64,000 nucleotides of DNA from Argyresthia goedartella (GCA_949825045.1 OX463832.1:25476552-25540551), one strand, 5' to 3'. Positions 42,063-53,766 are shown, numbered from the stretch's first letter. Numbers and translations: made by a program. The notes: generated from the sequence alone by a model not told the origin.

Positions 42063-43127
42063 ATCGGCACCATTCGGGTGTTATCTTTGTTCCGAGTTTT
42101 GCGGATAGGAAAGGATTATTCACTACATCTGTATCCATAGGTGACAATAAAATGTCTCAAATACCAATCTAACAAAATAAATAAATAAGAACAAAGACAA
42201 GCTGTAATGAACATAACTTACGAGAAACCAGACTAGACCAGTCCCCCCAAGCAGCAGGTAAGTTTATAAAAGTTGTTAGCATGAAATGGATTTGTTAGAC
42301 CTATCAGATATCTTCGTATGATAACAGCAGTATAACTAATATGGTCTTACTCTGAGCTGTGGCGGGAAGGCACTTCGTCATTTTCATTGATCAGAAAAGG
42401 ACTGTTGAATGAAAATGACGTTAGGTGGTTATGACGCAAAAACTATAAAGAAGATAACGCGTATATTATCTTGTCATATTTGACATTTTGGGTGAGAATT
42501 TTTCTGCATTCTGACAAAATCATGTTGTTTTTTTTAATTCTGCAAGTATAATAAGCTAAGGTCTATTCAGCCTCCAACACCCACTGTTGAGTAAAGGCCT
42601 CCTATTCAGCACGCCACTGACGCGGTCCTGCGCCAGCCTCATCCACTGGCGCCCAGCAAGGTCTACAGATATATGTTTACATCCTAACCATACAAATTAT
42701 TTTATCTCAGTTATAATAATTAATGATATAAAAATATAATAATTTAATAAAAATAACTCTTCGATACTCATCGCAGACTTTCTGTTTGTATTTCCCTACC
42801 AGAAAAACAGCAATTACGACTATGGTGCAAAAATCAGTTCCGAAAAAATACATTTCCTTTGATCAGGTTCACAGGATTGAAAAATACCTAAAAAGTAACT
42901 CTAAAATAAATTATACTTTGTCCACTCTATTAATGGTTTTTTGACAGCTCACGCACAGCTTCCTATTGTTTAAGTTGAAATTTCTTTAAAATAATATTGG
43001 TCTTCATGGACGGGTACCACCCCCTTATTATAGTGATGTGCTACAGATACCAATAAATTTAAATATTAATATTATATAAAGTTTTACATTCTTCTTATCA
43101 TAAGGCATACAAATAAAACAACTTAAA
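42063..43127. other. Non-coding stretch with an RTE relic between BEL copies 2 and 3
   Basis: No gene. On the minus strand 42670-42555 reads MRLAQDRVSGVLNRRPLL, the W..LAQDR end of lepidopteran RTE RT, a short decayed relic. Positions 42112-42138 repeat (inverted) a word at about 27560. The rest is AT-rich. Confidence 0.5.
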
Positions 43128-43132
43128 CAGTT

Positions 43133-43779
43133 TGTTGGATTTCATATTTAGGATAGAATTGCAACCACTGATATGTCGAATTCCATTCATCTCTCCCATT
43201 CAAACATACGCATTCGTGATATCGCTCGCTCTCTCGCGCGCCGACAATCTGAAATGCGGGCGACTGCCGCGCCGCTGATGTCAGAATAAAAGAACTAATT
43301 AATCAGCCATCTTCGCTGCGCTCGCGTCGGTCTGTGTTGCGAATTTACAAAATTGTTTTTTTTAATCCATTGCAATCGCTGCAATAACCCGCTATTTTGC
43401 TACAAATATACATTTAATAAATGCTTTATGAGTGTGTTATGGACTGAGGACGTATATTGTGCCGTTTAATGAGTGGTTAAAGACTCCAGCATCTCCGTGA
43501 AATTGATACGTGTTACGAACGTGTTGGCGAGCCTGGGTCCAGAAGCTGAGCTGATGTCCAGGTGAGTGCGTATGGATCCTAATCCTTTAACTAAGCACTG
43601 TTCATCGTCCTATGTCCCATCATTCCAGAGATTTTACCCTTCAATATCAGTTGGTTGCAAATAGGTAGGTTGGGTCGCATATTTTTTTTTCGAATCAGCT
43701 ACAGTCTTTAAAAAGCGCTACGACTGAAGAAGTCCAAAAGAAAGCGCCCGCAAATAAAATAAAGAATTGTTATCCAGCA
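43133..43779 (+). repeat. BEL copy 3, 5' LTR
   Basis: TG...CA; about seven differences from the 3' LTR. It contains a GC-rich CTCGCTCTCTCGCGCGCCGACA block. Confidence 0.95.
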
Positions 43780-43783
43780 ATTT

Positions 43784-43802
43784 AATGGTCCTTCGAGCCT
43801 GG
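43784..43802 (+). promoter_or_regulatory. BEL copy 3 primer-binding site, tRNA-Tyr
   Basis: ATGGTCCTTCGAGCCTGGAT follows the LTR by a few bases. TGGTCCTTCGAGCC is the complement of a metazoan tRNA-Tyr 3' end (…GGCTCGAAGGA plus CCA). Confidence 0.8.
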
Positions 43803-44250
43803 ATATAATAATCTTTTAATTAAAATTAATTAATTAAAATTAATTAATTAATTAATTATTAATTTATGTTCCGCTACTCAAAATCTAAATCACAAACAGT
43901 GCGTTAATACTTTATGCTTGTAAAAATTAGTTGTTATTATTTTATTCTTTTTCAATCCCGCACCGCTAACGACTAATTTATTTTATCTTCCGCCGGCATA
44001 AGGTAAATAAAGTACTTTCGTGATAACTTCACAATCAAATAAATATCTCATCATCTTGAGTTTCCATTGTTCTAGCATTCGCATTCACACCCACCCACAT
44101 TTTTGATATAGAAATAATAGTTTGTTCGCTCGCTAACCGACCTTGACCTATTTATCATACCGCTTTCTATTACCGCTAATTGTTAAGTTTATAGACATTT
44201 CGTACTGTGTGTAATTGTCATAGTTATACCTATCGCATATTTCGTTCACG
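43803..44250 (+). other. BEL copy 3 leader with an (ATTA)n run
   Basis: Untranslated, with TTAATTAATTAAAATTAATT-type repeats at 43817-43862. No coding. Confidence 0.6.
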
Positions 44251-46047
44251 ATGTCTAAAACAAACAATAAACCCGAAAAATCTGAGGGGCACGAATCACC
44301 CGCAGATCTCGTTATACTGGAAGCTTAGCGTAATGCTTACTTCACTCGCTTACAAAACATTTATCAATTGTCGCTTCAAGTACAAAATGATGAAATTGAA
44401 CCTACAACGTTTCTGAATAACGTCACGAATCTAGATCAATTGCGATCTGATTTTGAGCGTGTGTTAGACCAGTATAACGAACGCTCCTTAACTTTGTTGC
44501 CTACAGCCGCTGCTGTTAACTATCAACCTCTGATCGCATTTGACGAGATGTATTGTCAAATCAAACGCGTTCATTCTGATATTCAGAAACGATCACAAGA
44601 CTCGCAGCCAACATCGCAGTCTTATTCTGTGAAACATAAAATTCCCGCTATTGAATTAATGTCGTTTAATGGGGATCTTCGTAACTGGCCCTTATTTTAT
44701 GAACAATTTAAAAGTGTCATTCATAATCACCCGCGATTAACGGATAGTGAACGTGTTCAGTTTTTAGTAGGCAAACTGACTGATCAGGCGAAGTCAGTCT
44801 GCGCTGGCTTACCCACCACGGGTGAAAATTATGCCATTATATGGCAAGCGCTGATTGCCAAATACGAGAACAAGCGCGCACTAGCAGCCGCGAACGCTAA
44901 TCAGATGTTGGACTTCAAGCCCATCTCGAGCGGCTCAACGGCTAATCTGGAATCATTTCTGTGCAATTATGACGCATCGGTCAAGGCACTAAAGGCACTT
45001 AAGTTCCCGGATTTAGCGGATTTCTTGTTTTTGCATATCGCATTACAAAAACTAGACCCCGAATCTGTCAAATTGTTCGAAATGTTCTATCGTAAAGAAA
45101 AGTGTCCTTCTTACAGTAACCTCATCGAATTTATAAATGAACAGACAAAGGTGGTAGCTCATTCTATGCCAAAACAGGCTTTAACTACGCCGCAACCTAA
45201 GAATAATAATAGTAAGAATTTGCCTGCTCCAAAACTTGCCCAGACAAAAACCTTTGTCACCCAGCCAGATGCAACGGCATACTGTCGATTCTGCTAATCT
45301 AATAAACATGAACATCTATAACAATGTTCCGCATTCTTGAAATTATCGCCTCATGAAAGGTATAACTTTGTAAAAACTAATTCCATTTGTAACAATTGCC
45401 TTAGTTACAAACATAAGTTCTCCGTCTGCTCGTCGCAAAAAACATGCAATGTTTGTGCTCATCGACATCATACGCTATTGCATTTTAACAACCCGAATAT
45501 TTCACATACAAGAGGTGTAGCTAATAATGCTCCCGCTTCCGCTTCCGCTCCCACTTGTAAATCGTTGCCTTCATCACCATCGTGTTCTACTGACAACGCT
45601 GCCGCTGCGGCAAGCAGTTCTCAGCCACAACTCATAAGGAATAAGAGCGATAATCATTTACAATCGAATTCCACCTTATCTCATCTATCGGCAGGCAATC
45701 TTGATAATTCGGGCAGATCTATTCACACAGAAACAGTCACCTTGTTGGGTACCGCGAAAATAAAACTATATATTAGTGGGACCGCACATAACGTAAGGGC
45801 ATTAATTGATCCGGGATCGCAAAGTGACTATATTTTTACTGAGTGTTGCCAGCGCTTATCTCTGCCGCGTTCTACCCAAAATCACTTCACGAGGGTTCAG
45901 GGTATAGGTGGAATCTCACAAAAAATACAGGGAGTATCCACTGTTAAAATTGGTTCTCGGTTTGATGACAACAATAAAACTTACTCGATTCATCCTCTTA
46001 TTGTTGAAAACATTACCACGCAACGGACGTCAACTTGTCCGGTCTAG
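44251..46047 (+). pseudogene. BEL/Pao Gag and protease (copy 3), four stops
   Basis: ATG 44251 (MSKTNNKPEKSEGHES). In-frame stops: TAG 44326, TAA 45295, TAA near 45319; then open from 45337 to TAG 46045. BEL capsid: IPAIELMSFNGDLRNWPLFYEQF, FLVGKLTDQAKSVC. Zinc region: CRFC, CNNCLSYKHKFSVC, CNVCAHRHHTLLH. Protease RALIDPGSQSDYIF has Pro in place of Ser in the DSG loop. Single-base changes explain the stops. Confidence 0.85.
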
Positions 46048-47135
46048 AGTGTTTTAAGAGCTTACCGCTAGCTGACGATAGCTTTAACGAACCTGGCCCG
46101 ATAGATATGCTTTTAGGAGTAAATCTGTTCTGCGAAATATTACTTAATAATAAAGTTCGGCATGTAAGTTCACCTGCCGCTGCGTTAGAGACTACGTTGG
46201 GTTATATTATTCTGGGAGATGTCCCCGTGACGTCACCATCGCCGCCACAGCACGCAACTCGCACGTTTTGTGCGTTTACAAATGAACCGCTTAGCCAGAG
46301 TTTGGAGAAATTTTGGACTTTAGAAGAAGTGACGTCTAAAAAACATTTAAGCCCTGACGAGCAGGAGTGTGAGAACATATTTACATCTACCACGACTCGT
46401 AACGATAATGGTTCTTACGCAGTCGACCTTCCCTTTAAATAAAGCCCTGATAATTTAGGCAATTCGTTTAAAACCGCAAAAAAGAGATTCTTAATGCTCG
46501 AAAATAAATTCGCAAAAAATCCGCAACTTCACGAAAAATACAGCGAGGTCATTCATGACTACTTAGATAAAGAGATTATTTCTTTAGTTCCGCCTGAAGA
46601 GGATCTCTCGCCGTGTTTTTACCTACCGCATCACCCTGTCATACGTAATGACAAAGCCACTACTAAGCTACGGCTAGTCCTTGACGGTAGCTGTAAGACA
46701 GACAGTGGGCTATCTTTGAATGACATTCTTCACACCGGTTGCAACTTGCAGGCCGATATATTTCACATTCTTTTGAATGTGCGCGTTTTTAAAATCGCGT
46801 TTTTCGCTGAAGTTCGTCAAATGTACTTGTGCATAGAAGTACATCCCCCGCACCGCTGTTTTCAACGATTTCTATATCGTTTTTCGCCTGATGCCCCTCT
46901 AGAGACTTACCACTTCAATCGGGTAACCTTCGGCCTCCGATCGTCACCGTTTCTTGCATTGCGCACGCTTCGTCAGCTCGCTGACGATGAGCGTGATAAA
47001 TGCCCACTTGCCGCCGCCGTTCTCGAAAGAGACGTATACATGGATGACTTAGCTTCCTCTGCTTCTTCTCCGAGGAAGCAGTTGCCACACCAAACCAGCT
47101 CATCAGTCTTTTTAAGACTGGCGGGTTCGATTTAG
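46035..47135 (+). pseudogene. BEL/Pao reverse transcriptase (copy 3)
   Basis: Frame-shifted relative to gag near 46040. A TAA at 46440-46442 interrupts it, then it is open to 47135: TTKLRLVLDGSCKTDSGLSLN, IAFFAEVRQMYLCIEV (motif A with Glu where Asp is expected), VTFGLRSSPFLALRTLRQL, DVYMDDLASS (YMDD). A frameshift near 47090 ends it. The E substitution would by itself be expected to cripple RT. Confidence 0.85.
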
Positions 47136-47665
47136 TCAAATGGACTAGCAACTCCCCGCAGTTGCTAGATAACATTCCTGAGACGCACCGCCAGTCCGAA
47201 TCCATCTCTTTCGATGACGGCAGCTCTTTCAAGATCCTCGGTCTCAAGTGGCATCCTGGCTCTGACGAGTTTGTATTTACTGTGTCTCCTCCGCAACTTA
47301 TTGGCACAAAGCGCGCCATTCTTTCTGCCACCGCCCTCTTATATGACGTGCTCGGCCTAGTCGGCCCCGTTATACTTTACTCCAAACTTCTCATAAAAGA
47401 ACTTTGGCTTCTGAAAATGGACTGGGATCATATGCCACCCCAGCACATTTTACATTTATGGCATCAGTTTGTCAGTGAACTTCCTTTGATCTCTACTCTG
47501 AAGTTTCCTCGTCATTTGGGTATTAAAAAATATTCAACACTCACGCTTCTTGTTTTTGCGGACGCAAGCGAGAAGGCTTTTGGATGCGTCATATATGCGC
47601 ATGTCGCAACGGAAAATCAAGATCCAGTTATTCGTCTGATTTGCTCTAAATCAAAGGTCCAGTGA
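47136..47665 (+). pseudogene. BEL/Pao RT connection and RNase H start (copy 3)
   Basis: SFKILGLKWHPGSDEFVF, LSATALLYDVLGLVGPVI and LLVFADASEKAFGCVIY (RNase H Asp). It ends at TGA 47663-47665 through a frameshift; the next frame overlaps by 4 nt. Confidence 0.83.
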
Positions 47666-49560
47666 AGACCGTGACAGTCGCTCGGCTAGAACTTTGCGCC
47701 ATCGTTTTAATGTCAAAGCTTCTTCGAACTGTTCACGATTCGCTGTCTCAATGTCATTTAATTGACAATACTTTCACATTCTCAGATTCTGAGGTCGCGC
47801 TATGTTGGGTGAACTCTTCACCCCATAGATTCGACACTTTTGTAGCTAACCGTATAGCTCAATGTCAGAATAATTTCGCTTCGGAACACTTCTTTCATGT
47901 GTCTGGATCTGAAAACCCCGCAGATTGCCTCTCGCGTGGGCTTATACCCTCTCGCTTACGGGACCACGATCTCTGGTCCCATGGGCCTTCGTGGGCTTCG
48001 CTACCCGTGAGTGAGTGGCCGACAGTAAAATTTTCGCCCTCATCTATGAGCTTACCAGAAGAGAAAACCGTTACCCTTGTTGCCCCCGACAGCGGCAGTA
48101 ATGAGCATTGGATTATAACGTTAAGTAAAAGGTTCTCTTCGTGGCATCGATTCCTTAAAACCGTCGTTGTGGTTCTAAAGTTTCTTAGAAAACTTCCTCG
48201 CGGCAGTGAAGTCACCGCGTCAGACTTAGAGACAGCTGAATTGCTTGTCATAAAAATCGTGCAGCAACTCTCATTTGCAGAGGACATACGCCACCTACAA
48301 TGTGGTAGAGTTTGCTCCCCCTCCGTGCGCAAATTATTCCCTTTTATTTGCGACAATATACTTCGAGTAGGGGGTTGTTTAAGGAATTCATCGCTCGATT
48401 TCTCTAACAAACATCCCGAGTTATTGCCAAAAAATGGACATATAGTCGAGTTACTAATTGATTCTCTCCACCGCGAAAATGCGCACGCCGGTCCGCAACT
48501 TTTACTGTCAATTTTAAGACAAAAATATTGGATTCTCTCCGCCCGTCGCATCGTTAGACACCGCTTTCATAAATGCAACCAGTGCTTTCGCGCCAATCCA
48601 ACGAACACATTTCCTACGATGGCCGACCTTCCCGAATGCCGTGTAGAGCAAAGTAAATCCTTCACGCACACTGGCGTGGATTACGCGGGCCCGTTTTACA
48701 TCACCATGGTCAGAAAAAGGGGCGTACGAAGCCAAAAGGCGTGGCTCTGCTTATTCATCTGTCTGGTGACGAAAGCCGTTCACGTGGAGCTCGCTTCATC
48801 GCTTAGCTCTGTGTCGTTCTTGGACGCGTTTAAACGGTTCATATCCCGGCGTGGGCCTTGTAAAGTGTTATATAGTGATAATGGCACTAATTTCGTTCCT
48901 TCCAAGGCTTACTTCAACGAACTTCTTTCCTTCCTTCGCACTGAGGACTATTATAAAACCTTTCGGGAGGAACTTTTGAAAAACCGCATTACATGGCGTC
49001 TAAATCCGCCCACAGCACCTCACTTCGGGGGTATATGGGAGGGAAATATTAAATGTTTCAAAACACATTTGCATCGCGTCATAGGTAAACAAATCCTTAC
49101 CTACGAAGAGCTACTTACAGTGCTCAATCAAATCGAGGCGATTCTCTATATATTGAGTTCTGATCCGTCTGAACCAACCGCACTAACACCCGCTCATTTT
49201 ATTTCAACCGCGCCATTGCATCATTTGCCCGCAGCTGATTTGAGTCAGGAGCAAACAAACCTGTTAACTCGGTTTTCTTTGTTAGATTCGCTTGTTCAAT
49301 CTTTCTGGAAGCGTTTCCGAAATGAGTATCTCCACAACTTGCAAAGCCGAGAAAAATGGAACACTCCAGCCAAACCAGTGGCTGTAGGAACCATCGTATT
49401 AATTAACGTCGATAACGCTCCGCCCTTGCAATGGCCGCTCGGTATCATAACGAGCCTTTTTCCCGGACGCGACGGAGTCGTCCGCGTTGCGGAGGTGAAG
49501 ATCCGCAACGGTACGTTGCAGCGACCGATCGTGCGGCTGTGCCCACTGCCAACGCAGTAG
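47662..49560 (+). CDS. BEL/Pao RNase H end and integrase (copy 3), open frame
   Basis: 632 codons without a stop. VARLELCAIVLMSKLL and TFSDSEVALCWV (RNase H Glu and Asp); SGSENPADCLSRG; integrase zinc region HRENAHAGPQL..., CNQCFRANP; core GVDYAGPF (D), LYSDNGTNFV (D), HFGGIWEGNIK (E); C-terminal VGTIVLINVDNAPPLQWPLG. A few residues are missing after NQIEAIL compared with copies 1 and 2. It is a fragment of a polyprotein with no start of its own, so expression as such is unlikely. Confidence 0.85.
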   Translation: MKTVTVARLELCAIVLMSKLLRTVHDSLSQCHLIDNTFTFSDSEVALCWVNSSPHRFDTFVANRIAQCQNNFASEHFFHVSGSENPADCLSRGLIPSRLRDHDLWSHGPSWASLPVSEWPTVKFSPSSMSLPEEKTVTLVAPDSGSNEHWIITLSKRFSSWHRFLKTVVVVLKFLRKLPRGSEVTASDLETAELLVIKIVQQLSFAEDIRHLQCGRVCSPSVRKLFPFICDNILRVGGCLRNSSLDFSNKHPELLPKNGHIVELLIDSLHRENAHAGPQLLLSILRQKYWILSARRIVRHRFHKCNQCFRANPTNTFPTMADLPECRVEQSKSFTHTGVDYAGPFYITMVRKRGVRSQKAWLCLFICLVTKAVHVELASSLSSVSFLDAFKRFISRRGPCKVLYSDNGTNFVPSKAYFNELLSFLRTEDYYKTFREELLKNRITWRLNPPTAPHFGGIWEGNIKCFKTHLHRVIGKQILTYEELLTVLNQIEAILYILSSDPSEPTALTPAHFISTAPLHHLPAADLSQEQTNLLTRFSLLDSLVQSFWKRFRNEYLHNLQSREKWNTPAKPVAVGTIVLINVDNAPPLQWPLGIITSLFPGRDGVVRVAEVKIRNGTLQRPIVRLCPLPTQ

Positions 49561-49681
49561 GGTTGTCACTTATTTATATTCAATTTACAAAACTAATTTT
49601 AAAATGCAAGCATAATGTATGTTATGCACCTAGTTATAGTTTTTATTTTTTCTTCTCTCTCTCTCTTCAAGCCCGGGGGCA
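49561..49681 (+). promoter_or_regulatory. Region between pol and 3' LTR of BEL copy 3
   Basis: AT-rich, then TCTCTCTCTCTTC and AAGCCCGGGGGCA immediately before the LTR; the GGGGG run is the likely polypurine primer. Confidence 0.5.
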
Positions 49682-50327
49682 TGTTGGATTTCATATTTAG
49701 GATAGAATTGCAACCACTGATATGTCGAATTCCATTCATCTCTCCCATTCAAACATACGCATTCGTGATATCGCTCGCTCTCTCGCGCGCCGACAATCTG
49801 AAATGCGGGCGACTGCCGCGCCGCTGATGTCAGAATAAAAGAACTAATTAATCAGCCATCTTCGCTGCGCTCGCGTCGGTCTGTGTTGCGAATTTACAAA
49901 CTGTTTTTTTTAATCCATTGCAATCGCTGCAATAACCCGCTATTTTGCTACAAATATACATTTAATAAGTGCTTTATGAGTGTGTTATGGACTGAGGACG
50001 TATATTGTGCCGTTTAATGAGTGTTTAAAGACTCCAGCATCTCCGTGAAATTGATACGTGTTACGAACGTGTTGGCGAGCCTGGGTCCAGAAGCTGAGCT
50101 GATGTCCAGGTGAGTGCGTATGGATCCTAATCCTGTAACTAAGCACTGTTCATCGTCCTATGTCCCATCATTCCAGAGATTTTACCCTTCAATATCAGTT
50201 GGTTGCAAATAGGTAGGTTGGGTCGCATTTTTTTTTTTCGAATCAGCTACAGTCTTTAAAAAGCGCTACGACTGAAGTAGTCCAAAAGAAAGCGCCCGCA
50301 AATAAAATAAAGAATTGTTATCCAGCA
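49682..50327 (+). repeat. BEL copy 3, 3' LTR
   Basis: 646 bp; partner of 43133-43779; followed by the CAGTT duplication. Confidence 0.95.
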
Positions 50328-50349
50328 CAGTTTATATTAATTCCTTTTA

Positions 50350-51300
50350 TTAACATGAACAGACAGAATCATCACGATTCGTCCGATTAGGAGTCTTCAG
50401 TAATATGATTAGCTCTTGTGTGACTAAAGTATCAAATGCAATGTCACGGTCCCAATCAGACATTATAACTCTCTTAGTTCTCTCCACTACACTTGCCCAG
50501 TTCTTGGCCGTCACGTGGGTGCAAGCTACTAAGTAGTTTTTGAGTAATTGCAATATTTTATTCGCTGTGAATGGGCGGCTTGTGTTGTTTCTTGCAGCAT
50601 GCCCTTTTACTTGTGCCCATATAAGTTCTATGGCATTGTAATGACAGTGATATGGAGGAATCCTAGGGACAATATGATCATATTCTGCTGCCATTTCATC
50701 GATCACATACCGTTTCGATGTCTTTTTGGGGTGTTTTATATTGTCAACAATTCTATTTTCAACATGGAATGGCATTTTGTCAATTCGGCGAGAGTGGTTG
50801 GGCGCATTATCCATAAAATTATTGATGGTTCTTCCAATGATAGAAGCATATTATTGAACCACTCTTTATTCACCTCCGCATTTATTTCTTCGTGGTGATC
50901 GCCAGGTTTATTTGATTTAAATGCCAGCAGTGCGTCTTGTACAAAACCTTTTGCTGTACCTGCGTGGCAAATGATGAGGCGTTCACCTTTTCCCATTGTT
51001 ACTGCGGAGGTGGAAGCAGCAGTGTCGTCAGTCAGGATCGGGATACGGTGTGGTTAGCATTGAGCTATGTTTTAATCGTGAAGACAATATTTGTGCAATC
51101 TTGTTTTTTTTTTGCCTCTCTTAAAATGTGCCAAAGTAATATCAGCGCGTTCTATAAAATTAATATTTTTCTTTTATCTGATTTTTTATTCCAAAAGTCC
51201 ATTTTTGTCAAAACTTTGGCCAAACAAGATTTTTGATTACGAAATAGACCACTACTTTTCAAAGAAACAATAAGTTTTCTTAAAGTTGGATTTTCTTTTT
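50350..51300 (-). pseudogene. Second Sailor-like (Tc1/mariner-type) transposase, decayed
   Basis: Minus strand. 51295-51155 encodes NPTLRKLIVSL..., CLAKVLTKMDFWNKKSDKRKIL, matching the DNA-binding end of the 27961 transposase (TLRKILRKMGFRCKK). The first catalytic motif near 51075 is destroyed (DETY replaced by IKT-stop). Then MGKGERLIICHAG, a frameshift near 50810, IMDNAPNHSRRIDKMP (second D), PRIPPYHCHYNAIELIWAQ (E). The D-to-E spacing here is about 60, not 82, so it is either another subgroup or carries an internal deletion. Confidence 0.75.
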
Positions 51301-51902
51301 TCACATAATAGTCATGGGTCTTTGGTAGGAATAGCGGAGCGTAAGCAAAAGCGGCGGAACAGAGCGACATGCGTCTCGCGTCGTATCATCAAGCTCACTG
51401 TCCGGCGGCGGCCGCGCGTACCAACTCCGGAGGAGGCGAGCGCGCCGACAGGTTATACCGTGACGTAGGCGTTTGCAGTGCGCGCTCCTATCTACTAATA
51501 AAAAACGGTGCGCTTGTCCGCTTCAACGTACAAAATATATTAAAGTTTATATAATGCAAAGTGACATTTATGATTCAACATAAATGGATGCATTATCCAC
51601 TTAAAAATTACTATTATTAAATTATTATTATTAAGTTAGTATTATTATATTTATTTATTATTATTTTATTATTAACAATATTTAATTAGATTATTAAGAC
51701 TAGATTATTAAGATTTGATTATTAGGATTAAGTAATTATTGATTTTATTATTATAAACATGCTAATGTAAATTTTGCATAACGGATTGCGATTGATAAAT
51801 AACATTCAGTAATAAATATTGATGTACTAAATTTAACTATTTTAAATTAAGATTTAGTGACATACACTGAATTAACGCCACATCACCCCCCTCTAGAGAC
51901 CA
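51301..51902 (-). repeat. Probable 3' LTR of the outer Ty3/gypsy element, boundaries uncertain
   Basis: On the minus strand the pol stop at 51903-51905 is followed by AGAGGGGGGTGATG (a polypurine tract, about 51898-51885) and then TGTGGCGTTAATTC, a likely LTR start. The LTR would run left, through an AT-rich stretch (51600-51830) and a GC-rich block (51360-51470), to near 51322, where Sailor-like coding sequence ends. The partner LTR is outside the window, so this is inference. Confidence 0.45.
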
Positions 51903-52205
51903 TCATGGGCGATAATAGTTAGGGAACCGGACAACGCGGCCTGATCGCGTCCGCCTGGTGTCATTATCTTCGGTTCTGGTTGTAGGTGTGGTGGTGTTTG
52001 CTGGGATTGGTGACGCTGATGAAGTGTTTGTGACGTTTTTTGTGTTGTGAGGGTGTGTTTGTGTATCCGGTTGAGTGCTAGTGGTGTGTGTGTCATGCAG
52101 TACGTAGGCCGGCTTTAACCGATCTATAGATACTGTCATTTCCTTACCATTGACTGCTAACCGATACACCTTGGGATCTCTCCTCAAAACTTTATGTGGG
52201 CCAGT
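51903..52205 (-). pseudogene. Outer Ty3/gypsy integrase C-terminus (GPY/F-type)
   Basis: Reads TGPHKVLRRDPKVYRLAVNG, VSIDRLKPAY, then a Thr/Pro-rich linker and RSGRVVRFPNYYRP-stop, a C-terminus common in insect Ty3/gypsy Pol. It is the continuation of coding at 62637-64000, from which it is separated by a 10.4 kb element inserted with a CAGT duplication. Confidence 0.85.
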
Positions 52206-53412
52206 TGTAACGGCCCACGGCCAAAGTCGCGCCACCGCTATCAGTAGCTATGATCGTCTATTCTATCTACCTCAAAATGAGAGGACCCGATTCAGCTGTA
52301 AGATTTGTAAGTTAAGAATGATAAGTCTGAATTTCTCGTTTGTTGAGAAGTTCGTTAGGCGTACAATAGTCGAACGAAGTTCGGTTCAGGAAGTTACAGT
52401 TTCCAGTTAGACAGAGAAAGCATATATGTCCGCGAGCCGGTAATTCGCATCAGTCAGCGGTGTATTGCGCCAGATCAATCGTTGTTATATTTTATGTGAG
52501 ATGGTACCATCTGGTTTTTGTATATATGGGCGCTTGGAACCTTTTTTTTTTAATGGTCGACCACAGTTTATAATATTTGTGTGTGATATCGTATAGATAT
52601 CCGTCGTAGTTTTACGACGTGAGTACTCAATGATATTTCATGTGCTCGCTAGTAGCGGCTTGTGGTGGTTCCAATTATATATTTGGTTCACGGCAATAAC
52701 GATCCGAAAAGACCGGTTTACACAATTGCGAATTGATTTTCCGAAATGGGTTCTGAACTAGCGGTTACCTCAAAAGGTCCGTAACGTTTTGAAACCTTCA
52801 ACTCTGCGCAATTTGAGCTGGATGTTATCGAAACGTAAGCATTATTGTTTTAGGAGATCTAACCCACACCATAGCGAAGTGCATAGTTCGATAAATACCG
52901 AACTATGAATTCCACTAGCCACAGCACGTCCTGGGCTGAGCCAAATCATATATACCGACTCAGCCTACACATTAGACCTCCAGCGAAATTTACATTTAAT
53001 TTAAAGATGCAACTTGAATCCAACCTGACCCAAAGCAATGCAAAACACCTACCCGGACCTAAACAATGAACTTTAGACTGTAAATTGATCTCTTCGCGCT
53101 TCCCCGACAACACTCAAATGTCAAAATATCAACAGGATATGTTATCTGTGTTGACACCGGTTTAACTTTGTTCTGAATTTGTTGTTTCCATCCGCGGAAC
53201 CTCATCGATCAAACAGTCTCCCTATGCCCTGTCAACCTAGGTTTAGCCGCAACTAAACTCCTGTCTAGCCTAGTCTAAAACCTAGTGTTATACCACGTCC
53301 ATTATCGACACCACTCGAAAATGGTTGAGTTTGATTTGAATGTGCTTGAATGTTTAATGACTGTGTGTGTGGGAATTTCAAAACACGCTACTCGAAAGGA
53401 ATGAGGAGAGGA

Positions 53413-53679
53413 TTAGCCCGCGAATATCCTAAGAGCCAATCCAGGAACCCTATGGTGAAGGAAAAAGGAATTTAGGGTCGCTCCAAGCCCAGACTCAGAC
53501 TCAGATAATTGACTTACAAGTTCTTTTCTAACGACCCAAGGATAGTTTTGGAATTTGGGGTTGGTTGATATAAAGGTTAGGAACCGAGGTATATCTCGGC
53601 GCTTCAGACACTCACGAAAACCCACTGAAACTTCGCAATCACAATTTCGTATAGTTCTGACGCGTAACACGGCAGACAA
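53413..53679 (-). CDS. 88-codon ORF inside the large gypsy LTR (3' copy)
   Basis: MSAVLRVRTIRNCDCEVSV..., ending LALRIFAG. The other LTR (60931-61197) encodes the same protein with one change (SQLSE versus SKLSE). It begins about 53 nt downstream of the predicted start site, so its ATG would be among the first on the genomic RNA. No domain is recognised. It could be a leader peptide or chance; conservation between two young LTRs is not evidence of selection. Confidence 0.4.
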   Translation of the reverse strand: MSAVLRVRTIRNCDCEVSVGFRECLKRRDIPRFLTFISTNPKFQNYPWVVRKELVSQLSESESGLGATLNSFFLHHRVPGLALRIFAG

Positions 53680-53728
53680 AACTGTTTAGAACTCGTGAAA
53701 GACGACTGTCACAGTAGCTAGACGCTGA

Positions 53729-53766
53729 GACTGAATGCTCTCCCCTCCCACGCTCTCGTATTTATA
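53729..53766 (-). promoter_or_regulatory. TATA box and initiator in the large gypsy LTR (3' copy)
   Basis: On the minus strand TATAAATA (53766-53759) is followed 34 nt downstream by TCAGTC (53734-53729), an arthropod initiator. The spacing is right for Pol II. The functional copy would be the same pair at 61284-61247 in the 5' LTR. Confidence 0.65.

Larger units (their letters stand above)
43133..50327 (+). mobile_element. BEL/Pao LTR retrotransposon, copy 3 (different family)
   Basis: LTRs 43133-43779 (647 bp) and 49682-50327 (646 bp) are about 99% identical, start TGTTGGATTTC and end ATCCAGCA. CAGTT at 43128-43132 and 50328-50332 is the 5-bp duplication. The primer site matches tRNA-Tyr. 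gag-pol shows BEL order but at least seven disabling changes. It inserted just beside a Sailor-like pseudogene (50350-51300). Confidence 0.95.
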
